A stretch of 64,000 nucleotides of DNA, taken from assembly GCA_021205185.1 (NCBI GenBank), contig JAJPYB010000010.1:1-64000 (forward strand). The letters run 5' to 3'. The stretch is from Ruminococcus sp. Lineage in GTDB: Bacteria > Bacillota > Clostridia > Oscillospirales > Ruminococcaceae. The stretch's first letter is position 1, and each line of letters opens with the position of its first letter. Position numbers and translations under genes: made by a program. Under the pieces are notes generated by a model. It made no database searches. It had not been told where the DNA came from and saw only the letters and a list, made by a program, of their open reading frames with translations. Below, piece by piece: positions 38,772 through 47,523 of this stretch.

Positions 38772-41093
38772 TTGCATATTGACTATGAATATAAAAACAT
38801 ACCAATAAAGGGCGGCGGCTTTGTAACAGGCTTTGTTTTCAGCAGCCGTTTTAAGGATATATTATACGCAAGAACCGACATTGGCGGAGTGTACCGATTC
38901 GATTTTGAGAAAAACGAGTGGATAAGCTTAATTGATGACGTTAAGGGAGTGAACGCAGAGCGCTGCTTCCCGATAGGAATAGCAGTTGACGAAAATGAGC
39001 GAGAGCGGCTTTATATCGCTTGCGGCGACCACAGAAGCGGAAGCCTTTATATAAGCTCAGATCTCGGGAAAACGTACATAAAGAAATCTATCCCTTGCGG
39101 CATTCACGGAAACTTTTTAGGAAGGAGCGCAGGAGAACGTCTTATCAAGAAGGACGGCGTGCTGTACTTTGCTTCGCAAACGAAAGGATTGTTCGTTTCA
39201 AGCGACGAGGGCGACAGCTGGGAGAATATAAAGCCAAGGGGAGAAAAAAATCTTACCTTTATATATAAGGAAAGACTTTCAGGCAAGGAGTTTTTTATTG
39301 TCGGCACAACTGGCGAGCAAAATGCAAACGGCAGCACCAGAGGTCACACCCTGTACTCTTCTTATGACAATTTAAAAACCTTTGAGGAGCTTGAAATTCC
39401 ACAGCCGATAATGGATCCTGTTTGCAGCATTTTTGGATTTGTTCCTCAGCGAGCGGCAGCAAACGACGAATATCTGTTTGTGACATTTGCACAAATACGA
39501 AACGGCTTTGGCGGCTTTAACGCTATTTCCTGCGACAGCGGAATGTGCTACGACGGCAGGCTTTACAGATATAAGCTTGACGGAGAGCATTTAACGCTTG
39601 ATAAGGACGTAACGCCAAAATGTATACCCTTTAAAAACTACAGGAACTCAGTTTCAAAGGAATTTGAGGGAAGAGTTTCCTTAGGGGCAGGACTTTCAGG
39701 CGTTAATTTCTGCGACGGTATGCTTGTGGTTTCGGAAATTGCGTCTAACAGAGCAGACGACGCAATTTATCTGAGCGAGGATAACGGCGATCACTTCAAG
39801 GTAATTTTAAAAGGACTTGAAGAGGGAAGAATGAACTTTACCGTTTCGTATATGAAGCCTGAATACAACGGAAACCGTTCGCTTATCCATTGGATGAGCG
39901 ACGTTAAGATAAATCCGTTTGACAGCAATATGCTTCTATTCAATACCGGTACGGGCGTTTTTGCAACGAGAAATCTCACCGCTGCAAAGGATGGCGGCGT
40001 GGTTGAATTTGCGCCGCTTTGCGACGGAATAGAGGAAACGGTTCATATGAACGTCTACTCGCCGCCAAATGGAGAGGTAAGATGTATCGACTTAGTTGGA
40101 GATTTAGGCGGCTTTGCGTTTTCAGACCTTGAAAACGGTGCCGAGAATACCTTTGCTAACGAAAACGGTGACAGATATATAACCTGCCTTAACGCTGATT
40201 TTTCCGACAAGGGCGGAATTTACTTTGCGGCGACCCCTAGAGGAAACTGGACAGGTCATACAAAGGGCGGCGTTATAGTTACTAAGGATCAGGGCAAGAG
40301 CTTTAAGCTTTTAAAGTACCCGTTGGGGCTTACCGATAAGCTTGACGAGCTTATTGAAAACATAAAAAGACCAAACGTAGATTCAGGCTGGGTTGCGATG
40401 ACGAGCGACGAAAAGCGACTGATCTGGGCGGTAAGCGGAATACACAGACGCTTTTTATCCGACACGGTTGTTTACACCGACGACGAGGGCGAAAGCTGGC
40501 GCCTGTCAGGCTTTTTTGGAAAGCGTGACTACAAGGCGGAGCCGATTTCCATAAAAATATATTCCTGCAGAGTTGACGAAAACTTTGTCTGGGCGATAAA
40601 CGACAAGGGAGTAGTCTTTATAAGCGAGGATAAGGGTGAAAACTTTTACGAGCGTGAGCCTATAGGCGACACCTTTTGCGAGCCGCAGGAGCGCTTTGGC
40701 GACAATCGTTTTGAAGCGAGAGCGGAGCCTGGCAACCCTCACGTCTTGTGGATAGCGCTTCGCCACAGCGGTTTATTTAGACTTGAGTTTAAAAACGGAG
40801 ATGTTTATTCTCAGAAAATTACCGCTAAGGATGATAGAATCAGTGGTATAGGCTTTGGAAAAGCAAAGAGCGAAGACTACCCGATTACAATTTTTACAAC
40901 TGGAATTATCGGCGGCGAATATGGCTTCTGGCGGTCAACCGATTATGCTAAGAGCTTTGAGAGAATAAATAACGACAATCAATGCTATGGAAACGTTTCT
41001 GGTATTACAGGCGACCCCAGAGAGTTTGGGCGAGTGTATATTGCTTCAGGCTCAAAGGGAATACTGATGGGTGTGCCTTCAGAAGCTAAATAA
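38772..41093 (+). CDS. GH74-like xyloglucanase with no signal peptide
   Basis: GH74 enzymes cleave the beta-1,4-glucan backbone of xyloglucan with two seven-bladed propellers. The 773-aa protein opens with GGGFVTGFVFSSRFKDILYARTDIGGVYRF, which matches the GH74 start including the catalytic-type Asp in ARTDIGG. Asp-box-like repeats (SSDLGKTY, SSDEGDSW, SEDNGDHF, TKDQGKSF, TDDEGESW, SEDKGENF) run along the chain, as expected for the propellers. The N-terminus MHIDYEYKNIPIKG is not a signal peptide, and no dockerin or carbohydrate-binding module is present, so it should be cytoplasmic. TTG 38772 follows GGGGAGGAAT. The divergent importer would supply the oligosaccharides. Confidence 0.82.
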   Translation: MHIDYEYKNIPIKGGGFVTGFVFSSRFKDILYARTDIGGVYRFDFEKNEWISLIDDVKGVNAERCFPIGIAVDENERERLYIACGDHRSGSLYISSDLGKTYIKKSIPCGIHGNFLGRSAGERLIKKDGVLYFASQTKGLFVSSDEGDSWENIKPRGEKNLTFIYKERLSGKEFFIVGTTGEQNANGSTRGHTLYSSYDNLKTFEELEIPQPIMDPVCSIFGFVPQRAAANDEYLFVTFAQIRNGFGGFNAISCDSGMCYDGRLYRYKLDGEHLTLDKDVTPKCIPFKNYRNSVSKEFEGRVSLGAGLSGVNFCDGMLVVSEIASNRADDAIYLSEDNGDHFKVILKGLEEGRMNFTVSYMKPEYNGNRSLIHWMSDVKINPFDSNMLLFNTGTGVFATRNLTAAKDGGVVEFAPLCDGIEETVHMNVYSPPNGEVRCIDLVGDLGGFAFSDLENGAENTFANENGDRYITCLNADFSDKGGIYFAATPRGNWTGHTKGGVIVTKDQGKSFKLLKYPLGLTDKLDELIENIKRPNVDSGWVAMTSDEKRLIWAVSGIHRRFLSDTVVYTDDEGESWRLSGFFGKRDYKAEPISIKIYSCRVDENFVWAINDKGVVFISEDKGENFYEREPIGDTFCEPQERFGDNRFEARAEPGNPHVLWIALRHSGLFRLEFKNGDVYSQKITAKDDRISGIGFGKAKSEDYPITIFTTGIIGGEYGFWRSTDYAKSFERINNDNQCYGNVSGITGDPREFGRVYIASGSKGILMGVPSEAK

Positions 41094-41103
41094 GAAAACA
41101 AAC

Positions 41104-41146
41104 AACCCTTTCACAGGTGTATTTCTTGTGAAAGGGTTTAATTTTG
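41104..41146 (+). terminator. Terminator of the GH74-like gene
   Basis: AACCCTTTCACA / TGTGAAAGGGTT is a perfect 12-bp stem, followed by TAATTTTGT. Confidence 0.82.
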
Positions 41147-41184
41147 TCATTTATTCGGTCGCTGTAAGCTCAGCGCCGATTTTT

Positions 41185-42159
41185 TCATTCAATGTCCAAA
41201 AGCTCGTTTAAGAATTTCGAGTAGTCGTTTCTTCCGTCCTTTATAAACTTAATAGCAGTAGACGGGTGACTGTTTAAAATGGCGGTGAGGAGGTAAGAAA
41301 TATCGTATCCCCACTTGTAGCCTTCATCCTTGATTGCGCCCATATGCTTTGTGACAAAATCCATAACAGGAACAAGGTCGTACTTTGGATTTCTCAGGAA
41401 AGCAAGAAGCGATTCCATATAGCAGTTTCCTGCGCCTCGTCCCATTCCGCTTACCGTACAGTCAAGCCAGCTAACGCCATATCTGAGTGCTGTAATGGTG
41501 TTTGCGAATGCAAGCTGCTGGTTGTTATGTGCGTGAATGCCAATCTGCTTGTTGTACTTTTGTCCAACCTCAAGATACTTGTAAGCGAGTCTTTCAATCT
41601 GCTCCGGGTAGTATGCGCCGAAGCTGTCTACTATATAAATAATGTCTACCGGGCTCTTCGCCAAAAGCTCAAGTCCCTTGGTAAGCTCCTCGTCGTTTAC
41701 CTTGGAAACAGCCATTATGTTTACGCTTACTTCATATCCCTTTTTCTTTGCGTCCTCAATCATTTCAATTGCCGACGGAATCTGATGAATATATGTAGCC
41801 ACTCTCATAAGGTCGAACGGAGAGTTTTGCTTTTGTAAAACATCGTTTTTAAAGTCGGTTCTTCCAACGTCGAGCATACATGAAAGCTTCAGGCTTGTGT
41901 CGTTGTCACCAACAATTTCAAATACGTCGTCGTCCGAGCAGAACTTCCACTTTCCAAAGTCGTCGGGATTGAAAATCTCCTTGGAAGCCTTATATCCAAA
42001 TTCCATATAATCTATGCTTGACTTTAAATTAGTCTGATAAAGGTCACGCACGAATTCATCGGTAAATCTGAAGTTGTTGACAAGTCCTCCGTCGCGAAGC
42101 GTAGCGTCCAGAACTCTTACATCAGGACGGAATGAAATTAAATCTCCTTGTGTTGCCAT
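41185..42159 (-). CDS. Aldolase of the HMGL-like (DRE-TIM) superfamily
   Basis: Enzymes of this TIM-barrel family make or break C-C bonds with pyruvate- or acetyl-CoA-type donors. The 324-aa protein shows VLDATLRDGGLVNNFRFTDEF (the DRE-like motif, here LRDGG), IDYMEFGYKAS, the barrel strand IIYIVDSFGAYYPEQ, and the metal-binding IGIHAHNNQQLAFANTI with SGMGRGAGNC. This is like 4-hydroxy-2-oxovalerate aldolase and related nucleotide-sugar cluster aldolases, but no partner dehydrogenase is nearby. ATG 42159 follows AAAGGATG. The actual substrate is unknown. Confidence 0.8.
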   Translation of the reverse strand: MATQGDLISFRPDVRVLDATLRDGGLVNNFRFTDEFVRDLYQTNLKSSIDYMEFGYKASKEIFNPDDFGKWKFCSDDDVFEIVGDNDTSLKLSCMLDVGRTDFKNDVLQKQNSPFDLMRVATYIHQIPSAIEMIEDAKKKGYEVSVNIMAVSKVNDEELTKGLELLAKSPVDIIYIVDSFGAYYPEQIERLAYKYLEVGQKYNKQIGIHAHNNQQLAFANTITALRYGVSWLDCTVSGMGRGAGNCYMESLLAFLRNPKYDLVPVMDFVTKHMGAIKDEGYKWGYDISYLLTAILNSHPSTAIKFIKDGRNDYSKFLNELLDIE

Positions 42160-42223
42160 TTTTTACATCCTTTTCAATTAAAATTGTACTTATCTGCTTT
42201 AAATCGCTAAAGCGCCGAGTTCT

Positions 42224-42252
42224 ATATTACAACAATTCAATAAATATAGCAA
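42224..42252 (-). promoter_or_regulatory. Promoter of the aldolase gene
   Basis: On minus TTGCTA (42247-42252) and TAATAT (42224-42229) are 17 bp apart. The rest of 42253-42474 holds no gene I accept; a 60-aa ORF there has no RBS. Confidence 0.5.
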
Positions 42253-42474
42253 GGCTTTTCGCGTGAATTTATAATTTGTTCACGATTATTTTAAATAATA
42301 TTAAAACTTTGGCGAAGCCCTGCGCTGTTGAACATAATAAACCGAAATTGAATAGAATATATAGACGTGCTGTGAATAATGTTTTAAAATTTTTGCTTCT
42401 GTTGCACATTTATATGCAAAAAGCGGCTCGGTTTTCCTTTTTAAGAGGCAGGAAATAAAAAGGGAGGTTTCACT

Positions 42475-42786
42475 TTGGAATATGTACTGAGCATTATCGG
42501 TGAAATTGTACTGACAGGCACGATAGCTGTTTTATCCTACAGCTACAAAAGAATAGCGAAAAAGCTTGCCGAGCAGGAAAAGGTAAAGGACGGAGTAGTT
42601 GCAATTTTGCAGGACAGAATACTTTGCATCGGAACGGACCTTATTGCCAGAGGAGAGGTAAGCTTAAGTGAGCTCAGAAACTTTGAAAACCTGTACAGCG
42701 TTTATCATTCTCTTGGAGGTAATTCAACAGGAACTGAAATTTTCAACCGAGTAAAAAGCATGGACATTTTAACAAACGCAAATTAG
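42475..42786 (+). CDS. Phage-type membrane protein, holin-associated family
   Basis: The 103-aa protein starts at TTG behind GGGAGG. It has one N-terminal membrane helix (YVLSIIGEIVLTGTIAVLSYSY), a basic coiled stretch, then ILQDRILCIGTDLIARGEVSLSELRNFENLYSVYHSLGGNSTGTEIFNRV. The pattern LY-x-x-YHSLGGN near the C-terminus is typical of small phage proteins encoded just before holins in Firmicute siphophages. Here the next gene is holin-like, so the pair looks like a leftover or domesticated lysis module. No capsid, tail or integrase genes are near. Confidence 0.65.
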   Translation: MEYVLSIIGEIVLTGTIAVLSYSYKRIAKKLAEQEKVKDGVVAILQDRILCIGTDLIARGEVSLSELRNFENLYSVYHSLGGNSTGTEIFNRVKSMDILTNAN

Positions 42787-42810
42787 CGTGACGACAAAGG
42801 AGGGAATTTA

Positions 42811-43107
42811 ATGGAGTTTTCAAATTTAGCGACAGTTCTGCCGATTGTAGCAATCTGCTATTTAGCAGGAATGGGCGTTAAAGCATTTAAAATAAAGAAG
42901 AGGTTTATACCTTTTATAGTAGGCTCGCTTGGCGGAGCGCTCGGCGTAGTCGGTTACTTTATAATGAGCAGCTTTCCGGCGAACGATCTGGTAACGGCAA
43001 TAGCGATAGGAATTATAAGCGGTCTTGCGTCAACCGGTGTAAACGAAACTGTCAAAACAATAACCAAAAAGGACGCTGCCCAAAGCGACGATGAACAGCA
43101 GGAATGA
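42811..43107 (+). CDS. Phage holin-like membrane protein (SPP1 Hol44-type)
   Basis: Holins open the membrane to release endolysins or other proteins. The 98-aa protein has three hydrophobic segments: LATVLPIVAICYLAGMGVKAF, FIPFIVGSLGGALGVVGYFIM and LVTAIAIGIISGLASTGVNETV, then a charged tail. The basic turn KIKKRFIPFIVG and the GLASTGVNE end match the SPP1-type holin family. It follows the phage-type gene by 24 nt with RBS AAAGGAGGG. No endolysin is adjacent; the next gene is a secreted 3D-domain wall protein with its own promoter. Confidence 0.72.
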   Translation: MEFSNLATVLPIVAICYLAGMGVKAFKIKKRFIPFIVGSLGGALGVVGYFIMSSFPANDLVTAIAIGIISGLASTGVNETVKTITKKDAAQSDDEQQE

Positions 43108-43120
43108 CCTGCTGTTTTTT
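43094..43120 (+). terminator. Terminator of the holin-like pair
   Basis: AACAGCAGG / CCTGCTGTT stem with the stop codon in the loop, followed by TTTTTT. Confidence 0.85.
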
Positions 43121-43325
43121 GTTGCAAAAGATGGTACAAGCTATGAAATTTGCGGGATTTCCGGTACTTTTACTTGTAAAATAAATTGCTAAGCGGGCAA
43201 AACAAATTAACAAACCGTTTGTAATACTTTGGTAAATAATTACAAAATGACAAACGAATTTCAGAAAGAATTAGGGCAATAGGCACTTTAAATATTAAAA
43301 TTCGGTAAACAACACCCGATTTTGC

Positions 43326-43354
43326 TTGACAGTTGATAACGAAAGTGTTACAAT
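43326..43354 (+). promoter_or_regulatory. Promoter of the FN3-3D gene
   Basis: TTGACA and TACAAT are 17 bp apart, about 50 bp before the start. Three ATTACAAA words lie around it (near 43238, 43367 and 43377); I cannot say whether they are regulatory. Confidence 0.7.
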
Positions 43355-43402
43355 CTTGAACAAATGATTACAAAATAATTACAAATCGGAAAGGGTGGCT
43401 AT

Positions 43403-45397
43403 ATGCTGAAAAAAATAGTAACAAAAGGACTGTTGATACTTTTCGTTACAGCAGCAGCTTTGACAGCATCAATAATAACTGCTTCGGCTGACGCTTCAAG
43501 CGAAAGTATTAAGGAAATTGATACTACTTCAACCAGCGCAACGGTAACACTACAGGACACAGGAGCAACAAGCTATAGTATTTTATATTCTGAAAATGCA
43601 AATTTTTCTGACGCTGAAAAAGCGTCGAGCAACACGACGGTTGTGAGGGTTTATAATTTGAAGCCTGACACAACATATTATTTCAAGTCGAGCACGACAG
43701 CTTCGGCTAGCAGGTCGGCAACTGCTACGTACACAATGGCAAAAACAGATCCTGTTACGATGCCGACGCTTGCAAGTACAAAATCAGCAATTTCAAGTAT
43801 TAAGGTAACCTTTGAGGAGGACAGCGAAATTGACGGCTATACTCTGAAGGTCAGCAAATCAAGCGGAGCGGCAGTAGCTGAGCTTTCAAGCACAGACAGC
43901 GCTTTAAGCGTTACTTCGCTCTCAAGCGGAACATCTTACAGCTTTGAAGCTTGTGCGTATACGACAGTAGACGGAGTTTCATACTATTCTGACGCGCTTA
44001 CATTTACAAGCTCGACAAAGTCGGTGGCTAAGCCGTCGGTAAAAACCAAGAAAGCTTCATATGACGCTATAAGAATTGTGCTTAACGAAAAGGATGTCAC
44101 AGGATATGTAGTATATCTTGCTGACAACAAGAATTATAAAAATGCGCAGAAGCTTAAAAGCGAGGACACAACTTTCAGGTTCTCAGGTCTTACAAACAAC
44201 AAGACATATTACATCAAAGCGTTATGCTATGTGACAAGCGGTTCAAAGACGTATAAGTCAGAGGCTATTGAGTTTACCTATTCAACAAAGACGGTAGTGC
44301 TCGGAAAGGTAAATACCTCTAAGTGTACAAAGAACTATTCAAGCCTCAAGGTTGTACTCAACAAAAAGGACGTAACGGGCTATAAGGTTTATCTTTCAAC
44401 AAGCAAGAGCTTCAGCAACAAAACGACAAAGAAGAGTACGACAAATTCTGTGAGCTTTACAGGCTTAAAGCCAAACACAACCTATTACATCAAGACGGTT
44501 TCTTATGTAAAGAGCGGCTCGAAGGTTTATTATTCCGAGTCGCAGACTACAACCCTTAAAACGAAGGCTCTTCCAAAGGTAACTGTAAGCAAAAAGGCTG
44601 CTACCGAAACGACAGCGTCGGTTACAGTTAAAAAGCAAAGCAATGTTACAGGCTATCTGTTTAAGGCTTCAACAAGCAGCAGCTTTAAGACGAGCAAGTC
44701 GGTAAAGGGAAAAAGCACAACTCAGAAGCTGACAGGACTTAAAGCTAATACAAAATACTACGTTAAGGTATGCACATATCTTACAGTAAACGGCAAGAAT
44801 TATTATTCAACGCCTGTTACCTACAATTTCACGACAAATGCTTATGCGGCGGCGCCGAGCGGAGTTACCATAACAAATAGTATGTATAAAATTTCATCGA
44901 CCTCGTGGGGACCGCAGTATACAATCAGTTGGAACAAATCAGCGAGGGCGGAAAAGTATCTTGTTTACTCGTCAAGCAAAAAGTCGAGCGGCTACACGAA
45001 GATAGCTACAGTAACCGGCACAAGCTATACTGTTAAAAATCCGTCTGTCGGCAACCACTACTATATCATCAAGCCTGTTTCCTCATCCGGAACGACAGGA
45101 TATAAATCTGCGGCGAAGGGTATAAAATACGTCGGAATATTTGCAACAACGGGTTATGTTGCAAGCTCAAGTGCGCGAACGGCCGACGGAAGTCGTTGCG
45201 TGGCGCATCATACAATAGCAATGGGCAGAGCTTATGCCTTCGGAACAAAATACAAAATAGGAAACCACACCTACACATACGAATGTGAGGACAGAGGTAG
45301 CGCAGTTACAAACTCCGTTATCGACATTTACTTCAGCTCGTATCGTGAAGCGGTAAATTGGGGAAGAAGATGGATTCCTGTTTATCAAATGCTATAG
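43403..45397 (+). CDS. Secreted multi-FN3 protein with C-terminal 3D domain
   Basis: The 664-aa protein has a signal peptide (IVTKGLLILFVTAAALTASIITASA). About five fibronectin type III-like repeats follow; each ends in a motif such as GLKPNTTYYIKTVSYV, GLTNNKTYYIKALCYV or GLKANTKYYVKVCTYL. The last about 90 residues form a 3D domain: GYVASSSARTADGSRC, AYAFGTKYKIGNHTY, CEDRGSAVTNSVIDIYF, WIPVYQML, with the conserved aspartates. It is rich in Ser, Thr and Lys. The 3D domain suggests glycan-strand cleavage and the FN3 repeats give reach or binding. It is a relative of the SH3-3D protein at 28-29 kb. Confidence 0.82.
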   Translation: MLKKIVTKGLLILFVTAAALTASIITASADASSESIKEIDTTSTSATVTLQDTGATSYSILYSENANFSDAEKASSNTTVVRVYNLKPDTTYYFKSSTTASASRSATATYTMAKTDPVTMPTLASTKSAISSIKVTFEEDSEIDGYTLKVSKSSGAAVAELSSTDSALSVTSLSSGTSYSFEACAYTTVDGVSYYSDALTFTSSTKSVAKPSVKTKKASYDAIRIVLNEKDVTGYVVYLADNKNYKNAQKLKSEDTTFRFSGLTNNKTYYIKALCYVTSGSKTYKSEAIEFTYSTKTVVLGKVNTSKCTKNYSSLKVVLNKKDVTGYKVYLSTSKSFSNKTTKKSTTNSVSFTGLKPNTTYYIKTVSYVKSGSKVYYSESQTTTLKTKALPKVTVSKKAATETTASVTVKKQSNVTGYLFKASTSSSFKTSKSVKGKSTTQKLTGLKANTKYYVKVCTYLTVNGKNYYSTPVTYNFTTNAYAAAPSGVTITNSMYKISSTSWGPQYTISWNKSARAEKYLVYSSSKKSSGYTKIATVTGTSYTVKNPSVGNHYYIIKPVSSSGTTGYKSAAKGIKYVGIFATTGYVASSSARTADGSRCVAHHTIAMGRAYAFGTKYKIGNHTYTYECEDRGSAVTNSVIDIYFSSYREAVNWGRRWIPVYQML

Positions 45398-45443
45398 ATA
45401 TTGATCATGTAGTTTTCAAGTAAAGTCAAAAAATCAGAAATCT

Positions 45444-45476
45444 AAAAGCTTCTGCCAGTCGCAGGAGCTTTTTAAA
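45444..45476 (+). terminator. Terminator of the FN3-3D gene
   Basis: AAAGCTTCTGC / GCAGGAGCTTT stem with a CAGTC loop, then TTTAAATTT. Confidence 0.8.
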
Positions 45477-45638
45477 TTTACTAAGTCGAATGATAATAGT
45501 TTTTGTTAATAACAGTCGTTTTACCAACTTTTTACAATGAGTTTACACATAACTTTCACACTTTGCTTGACTAATTAACAAAGTAGAGTGGTAATATGAC
45601 TATGCTACAATAAAAGGATTAAATGCGGAGGTGGCAAA

Positions 45639-46355
45639 ATGGCATATTCAAACACATTTAAAAGAGGAGAAAAAAAGTTCTTGCTAAGCCCGGCTCAGTA
45701 TAAAAGGGTAAGAGAAGCGCTGGTTGGTAAAATGGCAGTAGACCAATACGGAAGACACACTATTTTGAACGTTTATTGCGACAACGATTACAGCGAGTCG
45801 GTTATCAAGTCGCTTTCAAAGCCTGTTTATAAGGAAAAGCTAAGACTTCGCTCTTACGGAATTCCAACTGACGACAGCACGGCTTTCCTCGAAATAAAAA
45901 AGAAGTTTAAAGGAGTAGTCTACAAGAGAAGAATTGAGGTTAAATATAAGGACGCTTGGAATTATCTTTGCTATAATTTACCTCTTCCGGACGACAGTCA
46001 GCAGGAAAAGGAAATTGATTATCTGAAGACAAGAATGAGATTGAAACCTTATGTTTTTGTCGGATATGACAGAATCGCTATGTATGGACTTGAGGACGAC
46101 GAGCTTAGAGTTACGTTTGATACAAACATCAGGTATCGCTACGACGACCTTGATTTAAGGCAGGGAGACAGCGGAACGATTATACTTGGTAACGGCAATT
46201 ATTTAATGGAAGTTAAATGCGCAGGTTCCTTGCCGATTTGGTTTGCCGATATTCTTGCAGGTGAAAAAATATATTCGACGTCATTTTCTAAAGTTGGAAA
46301 TGTCTTTACAAAAACACATGAAGGGAATAAAAATCTATGTTTACAAATATCATAA
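45639..46355 (+). CDS. VTC-domain protein (polyphosphate polymerase family)
   Basis: VTC domains form a tunnel with basic residues that polymerises phosphate from nucleotide. The 238-aa protein shows RGEKKFLLSPAQYKRV, TILNVYCDND, KPVYKEKLRLRSYG, AFLEIKKKFKGVVYKRRIEV, and the late acidic YLMEVKCAGSLPIWF. These alternating Lys/Arg/Glu strands match the VTC tunnel. The downstream gene overlaps by 19 nt and is DUF4956, the usual partner; in many gut Firmicutes the pair accompanies a CotH-like gene, which is not seen here. Whether it makes polyphosphate is not proven for this branch. Confidence 0.83.
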   Translation: MAYSNTFKRGEKKFLLSPAQYKRVREALVGKMAVDQYGRHTILNVYCDNDYSESVIKSLSKPVYKEKLRLRSYGIPTDDSTAFLEIKKKFKGVVYKRRIEVKYKDAWNYLCYNLPLPDDSQQEKEIDYLKTRMRLKPYVFVGYDRIAMYGLEDDELRVTFDTNIRYRYDDLDLRQGDSGTIILGNGNYLMEVKCAGSLPIWFADILAGEKIYSTSFSKVGNVFTKTHEGNKNLCLQIS

Positions 46356-47008
46356 CAGATACAACGACCAGCATTTCTGCTGGGGGAACGGTTTTAGCGA
46401 TTATTGTAGCGCTTGTTTTAGGACTTGTAATCGCAGGAATTTATGCTCTTGAGGGAAACGCTTCAAAGTATATGCTGGTTTCCTTGGCAACGCTGCCTGC
46501 AATAGTAGGAGTTGTAATTTTAGTAGTAAATGGAAATCTCGGCGTTGGAATTGCCGTAATGGGAGCATTTAGCTTAGTGAGATTCCGTTCAATTCCTGGA
46601 AAAAGCTTAGATATATGCTTTTTGTTTTTTGCAATGGCAGTAGGACTTGTCTCGGGAATGGGATACGTTGTATTTGCAGCGCTTATTACGGTTATTATCG
46701 GAGCGGTTTTGCTTGTCGGCTCAAAGCTTGATATAGGAGTTGAAAAGAGCGAGAACAAAAGCCTTAAAATAACAATTCCGGAGGATTTAGACTATTCCAA
46801 TTGCTTTGACGATATTTTCGCAAAATACACAAAGAGCGCAAAGCTTGTAAAGGTTAAAACTGCAAATATGGGAATGCTCTACGAGCTTAATTACACAATC
46901 AGCTTAAAGAACAACGACTTAGAAAAGAAAATGATTGACGAAATCAGAGTGAGAAACGGAAATCTTACCGTTGCTTGCGAAAGAATTTTCAGCATTGAAA
47001 CTATTTAA
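46337..47008 (+). CDS. DUF4956 membrane protein
   Basis: The 223-aa protein has four membrane helices in the first 135 residues (VLAIIVALVLGLVIAGIYAL, LVSLATLPAIVGVVILVV, CFLFFAMAVGLVSGMGYVVFAALITVIIGAVLLVG) with the conserved loop GAFSLVRFRSIPG between. The soluble C-terminus starts LKITIPEDLDYSNCFDDIF. It is co-translated with the VTC protein (19-nt overlap). The pair probably acts together at the membrane, but the function is unknown. Confidence 0.85.
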   Translation: MFTNIITDTTTSISAGGTVLAIIVALVLGLVIAGIYALEGNASKYMLVSLATLPAIVGVVILVVNGNLGVGIAVMGAFSLVRFRSIPGKSLDICFLFFAMAVGLVSGMGYVVFAALITVIIGAVLLVGSKLDIGVEKSENKSLKITIPEDLDYSNCFDDIFAKYTKSAKLVKVKTANMGMLYELNYTISLKNNDLEKKMIDEIRVRNGNLTVACERIFSIETI

Positions 47009-47032
47009 GCGGAGTGTGTTATCATTTCGCAC

Positions 47033-47087
47033 TTGAAATAATTTGATAAATATGCTATAATTGCTTCTGATGAAAGGTTCATCAGAA
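47033..47087 (+). promoter_or_regulatory. Promoter and perfect palindromic operator of the DtxR-like gene
   Basis: TTGAAA (47033) and TATAAT (47056) are 17 bp apart. Immediately after the -10, from 47065 to 47087, lies TTCTGATGAA, a 3-bp spacer, and its exact reverse complement TTCATCAGAA. The palindrome covers the likely transcription start, which fits autorepression by the encoded regulator. The palindrome is seen directly; the binding protein is inferred. Confidence 0.7.
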
Positions 47088-47128
47088 TCAATGTTTATGT
47101 AAAAAGCTAATGGAAAGGTCGTGTAGAT

Positions 47129-47503
47129 ATGGCGCTTTTGGAATCTGGAGAAATGTATTTGGAAACTATTCTTGTGCTGACAAGAAAGCTGGGCACGGGA
47201 AACGTTCGCTCAATAGATATTGCTGTCCAATCTGGATATTCAAAGCCGAGCGTCAGCCGAGCTGTTGGAATTTTGAAGGACGGCGGCTTTATCGAGGTTT
47301 CCGACAGCGGGTATATCACCCTTACGGAAACCGGAATGGACGTAGCTTCAACTATTTATGAGCGCCACGTTTTGCTTACTGACTTTTTTGTAAAAATCGG
47401 AGTTGATAAGGAAATCGCCGCTGCCGACGCCTGTAAGGTTGAGCATTGCATCAGCAAGGAAACCTTCTCAAAGCTCAAAGAACACATTAAGGCTTTAAGC
47501 TAG
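47129..47503 (+). CDS. DtxR/MntR-family metal-dependent transcriptional regulator
   Basis: These regulators bind Fe2+ or Mn2+ and then repress uptake or activate efflux genes. The 124-aa protein has the winged helix (MYLETILVLTRKLG, VRSIDIAVQSGYSKPSVSRAVGILKDGGFI) and the dimerisation/metal domain (ERHVLLTDFFVKIGVDKEIAAADACKVEHCISKETFSKL), with the expected Glu, His and Cys ligands. No C-terminal SH3 domain is present, as in MntR. It stands alone, with a palindrome on its promoter and a terminator behind. No metal transporter is adjacent, so targets lie elsewhere. Confidence 0.88.
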   Translation: MALLESGEMYLETILVLTRKLGTGNVRSIDIAVQSGYSKPSVSRAVGILKDGGFIEVSDSGYITLTETGMDVASTIYERHVLLTDFFVKIGVDKEIAAADACKVEHCISKETFSKLKEHIKALS

Positions 47504-47523
47504 AAAGCATTACAAGAAAACTT

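Noticed and set aside
42276-42458. 60-aa ORF between the aldolase and phage-type genes
   Set aside because: No RBS, AT-rich, low-complexity protein with no recognisable feature.
42475-43107. Prophage call
   Set aside because: Only two holin-type genes are present; no integrase, terminase, capsid, tail or attachment sites.
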